64,000 nt of DNA from Isoetes taiwanensis (Eukaryota > Streptophyta > Lycopodiopsida > Isoetales > Isoetaceae), in the NCBI GenBank assembly GCA_021234155.1, contig JAJEKV010000018.1, forward strand, positions 17,179,415 through 17,243,414. Reading direction: 5' to 3'. The position numbers and the translations under genes are program-made. Numbering within the stretch: position 1 is the stretch's first letter; every line of letters begins with the position of its first letter. Under the pieces are notes generated by a model, which was given only the letters and a program-made list of their open reading frames with translations, was not told the DNA's origin and ran no database searches. Of the stretch, positions 45,486 to 56,045 are shown piece by piece.

Positions 45486-46300
45486 GTGTTCTTCATTTTT
45501 CTTCTTCTCTTATTTCTTCTCATTTCTTCTCTTCTATTCTTTCCCCTTCCTTTCTTCTTCCCTTCTCTACTTTCCTTCTCTTCTTTTCTTCTCTTCTTCT
45601 CTCTTCTTCTCTTCTTCTCTCATTTCTCTTCATATTTCTCTTCTTTTCTTCTCTTCTTTCTTCTTCCCTTCTTCTCTTCTTCTCTCATTTCTTCTCATTT
45701 CTTCTCTTCTTCTCTCATTTCTCTTCATATTTCGTTTCCTTCCCTTCTTCCCTTCTTCCTCCTTCTATTCTTTCTCTTCCCCTTCGATTCTATTCTTCTC
45801 TTCTCTTATTCTATTCTTCTCGATTCTATTCTTCTCTTCTCTTATTCTATTCTATTCTTCTCTTCTCTTATTCTTATTCTCTTATTCTCTTCTCTTATTC
45901 GATTCTATTCTTCTCTTCTCTTCTTTTCGATTCTATTCTTTCTTTCTCTTCTTCCCTTCTTCGATTCTTTCTTCTTCTCTTTTTTTTTTTATCTCTTCTC
46001 TCCTTCTCTTATTTTTCTCTTCATATTTCTTTTCCTTCCCTTCTTCCCTTCTTCCTCCTTCTATTCTTTCTCTTCCCCTTCGATTCTATTCTTCTCTCTC
46101 CCCCTAATCATTTCTTCTTCTCTCCTTCGTTGCTTTCCTTCCCATCTTGACCCTTCCTTATTTCTTCTTCCCCTTCTCTTGTTTCTCCCACCCTTATCTT
46201 CTTCTTGATTATTTTTTTCTTTTCTTGATTTTTCTATTTTTTTTCCGCTTTAATTTTTATTTTTTTCGATCTTTTTTTTTTTGTTCTTATTCTTTTTTAA
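45486..46300. repeat. CT-rich (TCTTC/TATTC) low-complexity tract
   Basis: Mirror of the GA tract at 35.9-36.7 kb. The plus-strand ORFs of 213 and 240 codons made of Ser, Phe and Leu are composition artefacts. Confidence 0.9.
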
Positions 46301-46439
46301 CTTTTTTTTGTTGCGGGTTTTTGGTACCGTCTGTTTTTATTTGGGCCGGCGGGATCTTTATGCCACATCGTTCTTCATTTGGTAAGTTCACATCACACTT
46401 GCATTTTTTTATAGCTTTAAATAGGTTAAAAAATTGGTG

Positions 46440-46930
46440 AGTCGCTTGTTCAGAACGCACGGGTCGGCTCCACCTAGAGTGGAGAGGACCATGTACCCCG
46501 GGTTCGAGAAGTCCACTTCCACTATGATCAAATTTTATTTTCCTCGGTTAAGGAGTGGCTTGTTCAAGGGCACGGTCGGCTCCATCTAGAGTGGAGAGGA
46601 TCACTTACCCGGTTCAAGTCGACTTGACTTGTTATTTGTTAGGTTTAAAATAAAATTGTAGTGGCTTGTTCAAGGGGGCGGTCGGCTCCACCTACGTGGA
46701 GAGGACCAGATGTCCGGTCCAAGTCCACTTTTCTTCTCATTCTTAGGTAGAGGTGGCTACGGCAAGGACATGGTGGCTCCCAGGAAAGTGGAGAGGACCG
46801 GTGTTGGGCCTTAGTTCACGTTCATTGTCAGTTTTAGCTAGAGGTAGCTAGGGCAAAGACATGGTCGGCTCCACCATGAGTGGAGGGGACCAGATCCACA
46901 TCTTATATTATAATGTTATGCAGTAAGTGT
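46440..46930. repeat. About five ~100-bp tandem repeats (right arm copy)
   Basis: Each unit carries GTCGGCTCCA-type sequence followed by GTGGAGAGGACCA, and most begin with TGGCTTGTTCAAGG or GGCAAGGACATGG. Units start near 46,460, 46,575, 46,678, 46,768 and 46,860. Confidence 0.75.
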
Positions 46931-47189
46931 TGGACCCAGCCCTAGATCCAACGGCTCAGATCTAGAGCTGCAGATCCGACGGTCGTGTTAAAAAAAAAAA
47001 CAGGGCGCTTCCTTCTTCGGCTGCGGTGGAGTTCAATTTTTTCGAGCTCTACCTCTGAGCGCTGAGTTCCAAAAGGCAGGTTTAGATCGTGTTATGGCGA
47101 CTTCGAGCATGGCAGGCTACCTGCTTTCAAGCAAGATGCAAACAGATGCAAGGTGCAAACAGATGCAAGGTGCTTGAGCTTTAGATTAG

Positions 47190-47830
47190 AGCAAGGCAAG
47201 CTTCAGATTAGAGCAAGCTTTGGCAGTACCTGGCTAAAAAGGGCAAGATCGTGAACAGGATAATCGATCCCAAATGCAGATCCATGCAGTACAGGTTCTC
47301 TTACAGAAGGCAGGGGTTTTTTGCTTCCTGGCATCAGCTATTACTTTTCTTCCCGTTGTTCCGATTCTTGGTGCCGCTGCTTTAGAGAAGTAGCTATAAA
47401 CTGGAGTGATCCTGTCATTGACCAAGCATGGCCTCTGGACGTCCTTCCGCCAGTTAGAGCATCAAAACCCTGCATTCCAAAATTGTGTCGGCTCCATCGT
47501 ATCAGCTCTGAAGTCTGCAAGTTTTGATCCGGATTTTGATTTTCGTCTGTTGAACGCGTGAAACAAATTGTTGATTATACCGTAAGCCTCCTATTTTGCA
47601 CAGAATTTGATTGTGCCAAACTGGTGAAAGGATTTTGTATTGCCAGAGGATGGCTTTGCAAGCAACTCATCTTGCAAAAGAAGAAGTGCAAAGCAACGGA
47701 ATTTTTTTTGCTGCTGGCAACTGGAGCTCTTACAACAAGACGAGTTGAATCATCCCACATGCATCAGGTAAATGATTGGACTTTTTTTTCTATATTATTG
47801 CCTCCTACTTGGGTTTAATCAATTTTCGTT
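47190..47830 (+). pseudogene. Exon-like ORFs in the right arm (possible captured gene)
   Basis: Right-arm counterpart of 34.4-35.0 kb. The first ORF (47,321-47,527) begins MLPGISYYFSS and carries SKPCIPKLC. The second (47,558-47,818) contains EFDCAKLVKGFCIARGWLCK, a Lys-rich stretch, then FFLLLATGALTTRR. Retention in both arms shows only that the arms share an origin. No domain is recognised. Confidence 0.3.
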
Positions 47831-49935
47831 AAAGACAAAGCATTGCCTGTAGATCTCATAGCTTGCATTTTCGGTTATTCTAATGGACTCACATTCTAAC
47901 CTTTGTAGATGGTCCAAAGGAAAGGGAAATACTGGCTATGGGGACATCATTTCTGATATCAGCTTCCAGCATGGAGTATTAAGAGGTAAACAGCATTTGC
48001 TGTCCAGCATGGAGTATTAAGAGGTAAACAGCATTTGCTGGATTGTATAAATGTGTCTAGGTGAGAATAGAATATCTGCTGTAAAAGATTTGAATTTGAC
48101 GTTTTTTCTGTTTATACGACGCTACAAAATACATTAGGCATGTCTGGAAGTGCTGATAGCCAGAGTATGAGAGCATCTATCTCTATGAATGCATTGCTTC
48201 ATGCTTCTGCAATATTTTGGTTTTTTCCAGTTTCTTTGCTTTGCATTTGCAAGGTCTTAGCCTATTTGCGTTTGACATTTTCTTCCCTAAAAAAAGGTAA
48301 TGGAGAAAGGCTTTTAGTCTAGACATAAATTTCTAAAAGCTTAACTTCAGGGTGCTAAGCATGCAACGCCCACAAGCACTACAGGCTTCAGCAAGTCATA
48401 CATTCTAAAGTACAGCCCATGGTGAACAATAATTCCAGCACAAGATATGTTGAACTTACGGTATAACCCAGCAGTGCCATCAGTGCGAAACTTTATTTTT
48501 GAGCCATGTATCCAATTTTTCCATCTACTTATTGTTGCATAGGATGATAAGCTATTATGCTTGCTTTCTTACCATGTCCTTCACCATATATAGTTCTATA
48601 CTTTAAAGCACTGTAAATCTCAAAGCAGGAGTTTATATTGAAACCCATCATATTTCCTCTTTGTACTTTTGGTAAACCAGTTGCAGATCATAATTACTTG
48701 GGACATAATGTTGTTCAAGGAACTTTGGTTTTAAATTGGAGGACCAAGTTACAGTGGGATCTTTATTAAGAAGACATTTGAGTAGTTGGGCTTGCTATAT
48801 TGCTAGAATGCATAATGGCACATACATGGATGGAAAGGGAGGATAACTACCATTGTATATGTGCTTAAATATGCAAGACCATTATAAATGTGTTTGATAT
48901 TCACATATTCCAATTTAAACATAGATGCGTATCATAGTGCTTTTACAAGTGAGAATAAATGAGAATAAATGTTTTGAGAAAGAAGTTGCAGAATAAGCAG
49001 ACAATTGACAAGTATATAGCTCTTCTCAAAGAGAGCTTGCACATCCAAGTTAATTGAAATAGCAACGATTGTCGATTGTACAAGGAAAATGATTGAATAC
49101 CGGTGTTTATAAGAAGCTTTCCTAAACAACTTAATCTTACGGGGTAAATGGCAAAATCCAAATTGGTTGGTTCATGTGTAGATGGTTTTACACCAACCAC
49201 ATGTAACACATGATTTTGACTGTGCAATCACCAAAACTTCCCAATAAATTTGCTACATTCAAGAAATTACATTTTATGTTAACCAATGCTTATATCATTA
49301 TGCATCTCACTACATTTTAAATTAACTAATGCTTATATCATTATGCATCTCACTACACTCAAGAAATTACATTTTAAGTTAATCAATGCCTTTATCATTA
49401 TGCATCTCTAAGAAAGGTAGCCGAAGCATCACAATGTAATCTACCAAAGACTTCATTATCAATTTTCACATGTTTTCTCAATGTAGATTTCAGTTATATT
49501 GTATTAGATCTATGTTCCATAGAAATTGATGCAGGTCATCTCTATACATAATGTTCACTTAGAGCAAATCATCTCGATATGAAATCCATGACACAAGGAG
49601 ATCCTCCCCTTTGGAGATAGATGGTTTCTCATATATAATATCAAAGCACATGTGGAATACTATGTTGAGCATTTGCATCTTAAGTAGCTAAGATTTCTTT
49701 TACTAACTATATGACAATGACATCCTGTTATTCTTGCATTCTGCAACTCCTATGTGGATTGCTTATGCAAGCCATGACTTACATGCTAGACCAACACAAC
49801 TTACATATTTTCAACTTATGCCCAGCAACGCTGGGCACTATAACTAGTTTCTTATTATTTTTGTTAGGTACATGACCTAGTCATAGTCTTGTTTTTATTA
49901 TTTTAATATTGTGTTGATCTATCGATTTATGTCAA

Positions 49936-50650
49936 AGGCAAAGAGTGGTCAAGGAACTGAAGATGACTTGCGAAAAAGTTGGAGGCGATTGGTCAAAAGT
50001 CCCTAAACCACTTAATCTCCACAAGGAAGATATCAAGGTATTTCTTATTTTTTTTGCCATTCGTTCACTTTAACTTGTGATAATGTTGTGTGCCTTGCAA
50101 TCAGATTGCATTCGAACGTGCAAAGGATCTAGAACAGAAACATAGAGTTCGGACCGACAAAGCAACTAAAAATGAACGAAAGCCGTCTCATTTGGGCTCC
50201 AGCGGTCGGAAAGGGTTTCACCATAGATTCGTAAGAGCTATATTAGTTCACATTAATTTTAATAAGAACTTTAAATGTCATTAGCTAATACTCATTTATA
50301 TTGTCATAGACCGGCTATCCGGGTTTCCCCTAGCAAGCAAAGACATAAAAAATAGCCACTTTAACGTGGAGCCATTTATCTGTATCCATGGTTATACGAA
50401 GAGGGGTCCCACATCACGGAATCTTGGGGGTGCGTTGTGAAAATTATTATAATTCTATGAACTACATTAATGCCATATTCTTTTGGTTTTATAGGAAGCA
50501 AAGTGGCGGAGATGAATCAAGCCCTAGACGAGGGACATGGGGCGGGGTCTACGAGGGATCGCAAACTATGGTGGAGGGCCATCCAATCGCAAACCAGAAC
50601 CGGATGACTACTCCATCGAATCCGGGACATAGATTAGCTCTAGGCTAAAA
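49936..50650 (+). CDS. Spliced transposon-associated gene fragment (Transposase_24-like)
   Basis: Four exon-like blocks. Exon 1 ends at 50,037 (KVGGDWSKVPKPLNLHKEDI, donor GTATTT). Exon 2 is 50,105-50,230 (acceptor TTGCAATCAG, donor GTAAGA), 42 codons in phase, with ERAKDLEQKHRVRTDKATKN and HLGSSGRKGFHHRF. A third block (50,310-50,430) has FICIHGYTKRGPTSRNLG and needs one indel. A fourth (50,495-50,650) is Gly/Arg-rich and ends in a stop. The 'N..R....H..G...F' then 'F...H..K.G' pattern weakly recalls the plant transposase-24 family found in CACTA elements. Its place beside the right terminus supports that. The family call is tentative; the exon 2 borders are clear. Confidence 0.4.
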
Positions 50651-50860
50651 GGGTGGATACCCCCTTAACGAAGTCTTTTGTGATTATTTAAAAATATAAA
50701 TACAATTCACTTTTGTGATTATTTAAAAATATAAATATAAAAATACTTTTGTGATTACTTTAAAATAAAAATATAAAAATATAAATGCCATTTTGCTCTG
50801 TAATAATTATCTAAGCCAAACATTTTTTATTTTTTTTTATTTTTTTTTATTTTTTTTTCA
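50650..50860. other. AT-rich tract before the right subterminal repeats
   Basis: Contains three similar CTTTTGTGATTATTTAAAAA segments in tandem (about 50,677-50,790) and a T-rich run (TTTTTTTTAT repeated near 50,825-50,858). No gene. Confidence 0.5.
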
Positions 50861-51209
50861 TACACGTCGCATGAGACGTATCCACGTGGCTTTTTTATTG
50901 CCACGTGGCTTTTCGAATTACACGTGGATTTTCATAATTTTTTTGCGTGACATCGCATGCGACGTATACACGTGGATTTTACGGCACACGGGGATTTTTT
51001 TTATATTCCGCGTGTATATTCCATGTGTATATTCCACGTGTCACGTCGCATGCGACGCCCGAAGTCAACGCTCAGGGCGACGTCACAGGCGGCCTGCGTC
51101 GCCGGCGATGTCGACGGCCGGCGACGTCGCGGCGATGCCTCGGCGGCGCCGTCGGGCGTCGCCGCGGACGTCGCTATAGACGTCGCTAAATGGCCTTTTT
51201 CTTGTTGTG
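50860..51209. repeat. Right subterminal repeat region and terminus
   Basis: Repeated ACGTCGCATG, GACGTATACACGTGG and TTCCACGTG words, then dense CGACGTCGC, ending in GCGACGT..AAATGGCC and CTTGTTGTG at 51,201-51,209. Inverted counterpart of the left end. Confidence 0.7.
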
Positions 51210-52319
51210 AACCTGCAAATAGAGCTGTACCTCACGACCATGGAAGCTTCTGCTTGTGTACTTGTCTCCTCATACATTTTAGCCAAAAATGTAGTATTGA
51301 TTATATTCGAAGCTAGAGATACAATGAATAAGCTAAAATAAGGGGATGATGCATTGATTTATCATATTGCCAGCCTTTTATTGAAGTGTTCTAAATAATG
51401 ATTACATACTCAATGTTGATAGCCTGGCAGGAAAAAGAAAAAAAAAAGAAAAAAAAATGATAGAATAGATTATATATGTTCAGAAAAAATGTTTAAGGCC
51501 TAGAGCTCAATGGCCACCGGCTACCAACCATATGGAACAAATCATTGTATTTTATAAGTACAATTGGTGCAACTAATTCAACTTTAATCTCTATTCACAA
51601 CTCTTCTTCTATTCACTTACAAACTTAAAAATTTCTACCAGGGCTAGAAAAAGAACATAAATTGCTCTATTATTTCTTGTGCACGTAATATATTGGATCC
51701 CGCAAGTGATTATTTCCCTTGTCATTTGCTCTTCATCTATTAGAGCATTCAATCCTGAAAGCATTCACTCATTCTTAAAGCATCGTATCCTACCTATTAA
51801 CCTAGGTTTTGAGTCAATTTGGCATAATTATATAAGATGTGAACATGTGTTGGTTGCAGCAGCCACATCTTGATGTTATGTGGAATGGCAACAGGGAGGC
51901 TATTCCCTGTGTGGCAGGGGCACCTGACTATAGCCAGCAGCCGAGAGCATTGGCTATAGCCAGGTGCCTCTGCCACACAGGGAATGACCGATTCCACAAC
52001 GTCAAGGAAAGAAGGAATGGGTATGAGCTTCTATGTTTTTCGATTAAATAGATTTTTATTCAAGATTGAAGAAAGCAAAGCAGAAGCAATAAAAAAATCG
52101 CATGTAGCAAGGGGTATTTTCACTTCTGGACTTGGTGATGCCTGGTGATTCATTAGAGTACCATGCTGTTCTGTTAAAGATTGCAAGGTTAAATTGTGCT
52201 CTGTTGTTCCGTTAGAGCTTGCAAGGTAGATGCAAGAATAGCATGAATCTTGCTTTGAGACTTCTCAATATTTCCCTTAAAATCGACATGGATGTGAAAG
52301 GGTTGTGAAATCCCATCCC
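51210..52319. other. AT-rich spacer containing a strong hairpin
   Basis: About 1.1 kb with poly-A-rich stretches and no supportable gene. The only clear structure is the palindrome at 51,902-51,985. Confidence 0.4.
51902..51985. repeat. Near-perfect 35-bp inverted repeat (hairpin)
   Basis: The arm ATTCCCTGTGTGGCAGGGGC plus ACCTGACTATAGCCA pairs with the reverse complement of 51,951-51,985 with two mismatches, around a 14-base loop. It could be a fold-back insertion, a recombination scar or a small-RNA hairpin. No transposon family was recognised. Confidence 0.85.
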
Positions 52320-52663
52320 TGGCGGGATCAGAAGCATCTTCCAAAGGGCTTTCATTGGCTGGAAGGATAATAGTTCCTAATCCGATCTTTGCCTTTATAC
52401 CATTCTTCCATAATTATAGCTCAAAAAGCATCTATACACAGATTGTAATCCTTATAGGGAAGTTTGTATGGTCTGGAAGCTCCAAATTGGCATCGAGCGA
52501 AATTTGCAGCCTTAGGCTGATTGGAGACTTGAGATGCCGTGACTTGTTCTTGCTTGCCCAATGCTTAGGTGCTAAGATAATCTAGAGGTCATTGTATGAT
52601 GAGGAATCTTCAGCTATTCTCCTCATCTGCCACTGGCTGCAAGCTAACAAACTTGAAGGCAGG

Positions 52664-52712
52664 CCCTCTCTCGCCCTCCCTCCCTCCCTCCCTCCTCCCC
52701 TCCCTATCTTTC
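52664..52712. repeat. (CCCT)n microsatellite
   Basis: Tandem CCCTCCCT units with interruptions, in the truncated LINE just upstream of the TRIM insertion. Confidence 0.75.
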
Positions 52713-52784
52713 CCTCTTGAGCTTTCCAGTGCAGCGTTTCAGGCTTTCAAAATTGCTCTTGGCATCTCATATCTCTCAAAAAAG

Positions 52785-53578
52785 TGTTAGAATCTTGCAA
52801 TATTACGCACTAAGCCCCCTAGTGCTAATCAATACACCAAAGGGGCGGATCCTTCAAGGAAATCGTTATCCAATGGGCCCCAACCTTTCAAGGCTTTATC
52901 CCATACCCCCACATACCATATCAATTCCGCCCCTTCCTTGAGATGCTTGCCCTCAAGCATGTGGAACACACCAATGTTGCCACGAGGAATTGAAACTTGG
53001 CTTTGATACCAGATGTTATGCACTAGCACCTCTAGTGATAACCAACACACCAAAATGGCGAATCCTTCAAGGAAATCGTTATCCAATGGGCCCCAACCTT
53101 TCCAGGCTTCATCCCATACCCCATAGACCATATCAATTAAATGTTACATGCACTAGCACCTCTAGTGATAACCAACACACCAAAAGGGCGGATCTTTCTA
53201 GGAAATCGTTATCCAATGGGCATCTCTAGTGATAACCAAACCACCAAAAGGGCGCATCCTTCTAGAAAGTCGTTATCCAATGGGTCCCAACCTTTCCAGG
53301 CTTTATCCCATACCCCATAGACCATATCAATTCCTCCCCTTATCCCATACCCCATAGACCATATCAATTCCTCCACTTCCTTGAGATGCTTGCCCTCAAG
53401 CATGTGAAACACACCTATGTTGCCACGAGGAATTGAACCTTGGCTCTGATACCAAATGTTACGCACTAAGCCCCTTAGTGCTAACCAATACACCAAAGGG
53501 ACGGATCCTTCAAGGAAATCGTTATCCAATGGGCCCTAACCTTTCAAGGCTTTATCCCATACCCCACATACCATATCA
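52785..53578 (-). mobile_element. TRIM/SMART-type miniature LTR retrotransposon array (LTR-int-LTR-LTR-int-LTR)
   Basis: Four LTR-like copies (about 122-190 bases, TG...CA) lie at 52,785-52,923, 53,014-53,135, 53,142-53,329 and 53,457-53,578. Two internal domains of about 88 bases separate them. On the minus strand the LTR ends GCATAACA and, two bases on, a primer-binding site TGGTATCAGAGCC (53,454-53,442; TGGTATCAAAGCC at 53,011-52,999) complements the 3' end of initiator tRNA-Met. At the other side a purine tract AAGGAAGGGGCGGAAT meets the LTR start TGATATGG. No coding capacity: a non-autonomous element mobilised by others. The third LTR has internal duplications. The array looks like two elements recombined or inserted in tandem. 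Confidence 0.8.
53442..53454 (-). promoter_or_regulatory. Primer-binding site for initiator tRNA-Met (TRIM)
   Basis: The minus strand reads TGGTATCAGAGCC, the standard plant retrotransposon site for initiator tRNA-Met, two bases from the LTR end. Confidence 0.8.
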
Positions 53579-53713
53579 TGCATGGCTCCCAATTTTGAAA
53601 CAGTTGTCTTACCTGATTTGCTGGTATAGCCAGTATATTCTGGAACCCACGTTAGCAATGACGTTTCTCTCCCTCTAGCTTTTATTCATCCCATGACCTA
53701 TTGGTCTCCATGG

Positions 53714-53738
53714 TCTATTCTATTCTATTCTATTCTAT
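53714..53738. repeat. (TATTC)n microsatellite
   Basis: Five TATTC units, inside the truncated LINE. Confidence 0.85.
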
Positions 53739-54479
53739 AGCTTGCAAAAAATAGATGAGCTTGGGAATTGCAAAGCTTATAAATGTATGGGATCAGAGAT
53801 GATTCAAGGCAACTGTTGGCCTTAAGAATGTTAACAGGCAGGTTTATTCTGCCATCATGAGAAATGTCAGTATGCTATTTGGCAGGCATGAAGCTGAGAA
53901 GTGGCTCCTCCAAGGTCGTCCCCTACTACTTAGCTAAAATCTTTTATGGCCTGTGCTTGCACAGAGACGAGATCCAAGCAGCTGCCCGGCTCGATGTTCC
54001 TGACTTCACGAGTTTTGAAGAAGCTTCAACTCCATAGATGTCTTGCAATTCAAGATGCTTTAAGCACCATAGACATGCTTACCTGCAAACAACACCAAGT
54101 AGCAAACCAGTGTCCACTTGGTTGCTTGTACGTGAGTATATGAACCACTTATTCTTTTGCAGCCGAGTTCAAAGATTTTGGGACGGTTTCCTCAATCGAG
54201 GTCAAATTGAATACTTTAAGTGCCATTGGACCAGCAAAAATGTAGATGAGTCGAACCCCCCTCTAGGAGATGGATCTTGATCTCCCATATTTCCAGTCAC
54301 CTTAGGGTGGATGTAACACATCGCCCATACTTTCTTCCCTCATATGGGGCATTGTACTTTTATTTTTACTCAAAAATTAAAAATCTTGCATTCAAAAAAA
54401 GAAAAAGAAAACAATATTATCTACTTTCTTTTACTTTTCCTCTGCCATAATTGCTGACAATGTGTCTTACAAGTAACTA

Positions 54480-55815
54480 GAAAGATGTATCAGGGATTAC
54501 ATTTGGAAGGTAAAGAATCTATCTAGTTTATTGGGATGAGCTTGCTCTCCTAACAAAACTAGAGGGCTTAGGCTACAAGGGTATCTTCTTCCATGCCTAA
54601 GTTTCGCAGGGAGGGGGTAATATGTCTGGAAAGCCATTTATGGGGCTGAGTCTCCAGCAGCGAAGTTCATCATTGGATCTGATCTAGCTAGCCTTACGAC
54701 AATAAAACAATTAAACATGACTTCCTAGACTTAGCCTACTCATTGTTTAAACTTGTTCTTAATTCCTCCAATCATGAGAAGCTTCATAAGAGCTTGGAAT
54801 TAAGTTAGTCTCCATTTCATCCATAAGGATATTAACGTCAAGTGTAGAAATATCTCCTTCTTCTGATCTATTCTCTTTGCCAATGATGAATGTCAAACAG
54901 CACTCGAGATTGTGGAAAAGGTAGCACAATGCGGGCTTCATTAAAATCCAAGACTTATGATATGTTAATCAGTCTAAAGATAATTCTAAATGGCTCTAAA
55001 GATCTTTCAAAAAAAATTGGGACATGTCAATCGCTTGGACAAATGTATAGAGGACCCTAGTTTGCTTGATGAGCTATAAAGAAATCAATGAAACATGCCA
55101 TGGCCAAGCATTATATAGAAATATGCTCACCAAGATTCTTAGGAAAATCTGGAGATCCTATGCGCAATCTAAGATCCAAATGCGGGCCTAGAAATCTTTG
55201 CATCAAGCAGTTCTAGCTTCAACCATCCTTCATAAAAAAATCAAACTTGGCAATATTGAGCAAACCTGCAAGCTTTGTAATAATGAGGCTAAGACCACCA
55301 ACATATTCTCAGCTGCCCCACAATTCAGCTTTTCTATAATAGTATCTTAGAGATATGGGAAATTCTCTTGGAAATGTGAGAGTTCTGAAGAGTTTTCTTA
55401 ATGAAGACAATAGGTTCATCAATACGCACAAAGCAAATCAGTCTTGGATTGTTGAGATACAATAGAGTCTGTTTGACAAATCCAAGATTTAATATTTTCT
55501 GGATGGAAATGGCGATGCAAATAAAACTAAGGAAAAAGTCTCAGTGTTGATATTTTCATGTTGACTGGGATTCTATTGATGGGAATCATGGACATGACTC
55601 TTATGATAACTTTTTGTCTTATAGATCTGCTGACAGTCTTGACGACCAAACATCACTGTAAACCTGATCTGGTATACTTATCTCTTGACAGTGCTTGGCA
55701 AAGGATTTTTTTTTTCATTCTTATGGAATTTTCTTGAAATCCTGATGTTGCCAAACTGTTAATGCAAAATGTTATACTTCATGGCTATCAAATATGCATT
55801 TTAAATAGGTTTTTA
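54480..55815 (+). mobile_element. Decayed LINE remnant
   Basis: Around 54,870 a frame reads SILFANDECQTALEI, recalling the FADD region of reverse transcriptase with Asn for the first Asp. Near 55,195-55,340 pieces read KSLHQAVLASTILHKKIKLG, then EQTCKLCNNEAKTT, matching the 'HR.A...N.VL..R.....C..C....E...H.F..C' plan of the LINE zinc-binding domain. Many stops are present. It lies between two better LINE copies, close to the poly-A side of the minus-strand LINE. Moderately supported. Confidence 0.4.
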
Positions 55816-55818
55816 TTT

Positions 55819-55856
<38 letters not shown>

Positions 55857-56045
55857 TAAGAATATGTATTAATATATAAAAATTTACATAAGATATCCCC
55901 AAATGGGATTGATAGAAATAATTATCACTAGGCAGATATAGCTCATAAGTATCAAGGCTTGTACTAAGACTACCACTCCAATCTTCCCTACCCCTGGATT
56001 ACTATAGGCAAACCATCTTCATCCAGGCTTAGATACTATATGGAG

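Larger units (their letters stand above)
45095..49877. repeat. Right arm of the large inverted repeat
   Basis: Reverse complement of 32,328-37,110. From about 46.9 kb rightwards the sequence shows ordinary CAG and CTG frequency, so this copy is probably the more trustworthy reading of the arm. Confidence 0.9.
30695..51209. mobile_element. 20.5-kb fold-back transposon with CACTA-like ends
   Basis: The left end starts CACAACAAGAGAATGGTCAT. The right end read inward starts CACAACAAGAAAAAGGCCAT, and both continue TTAGCGACGT. CACAA/CACTA ends with CG-rich subterminal repeats are typical of the CACTA (En/Spm) superfamily. Inside are one 1.1-kb unit, a left arm (32,328-37,110), an array of about seven more units, the inverted right arm (45,095-49,877) and a short spliced coding region beside the right end. 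The 3-base flanks (AGA left, AAC right) do not match, so a clean target duplication is missing. No large transposase (TNPD-like) gene is visible, so it is probably non-autonomous or a composite of nested copies. Confidence 0.65.
52320..54411 (+). mobile_element. 5'-truncated LINE, interrupted by a TRIM array
   Basis: The plus strand reads SSKGLSLAGRIIVPNPI near 52,335-52,385, then IGKFVWSGSSK and GDLRCRDLFLLAQCLG, the post-palm part of plant L1-type reverse transcriptase. An LTR array (52,785-53,578) then interrupts it. The zinc-binding C-terminus follows, with EYMNHLFFCSRVQRFWDGFL at 54,125-54,190. The copy ends with TTGTACTTTTATTTTTACT and an A-rich tail at 54,371-54,411, a usual LINE 3' end. 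Frames change several times. Confidence 0.6.

Noticed and set aside
45466-46208. Plus-strand ORFs of 213 and 240 codons
   Set aside because: Same composition artefact in the inverted copy of the tract.
30692-51212. A 3-base target duplication for the large fold-back element
   Set aside because: The flanking triplets are AGA and AAC; they do not match, so no duplication is claimed.
51902-51985. Calling the hairpin a microRNA gene
   Set aside because: Structure alone is not enough. I see no match to a microRNA I know, and there is no expression evidence.
52990-53012. A tRNA-Met gene or tRNA-derived SINE
   Set aside because: TGGTATCA[AG]AGCC plus a GGTTC-like stretch looks tRNA-like. It lies exactly two bases from an LTR end and matches the 3' end of initiator tRNA-Met, so it is a primer-binding site. 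No A/B box pair or cloverleaf is present.
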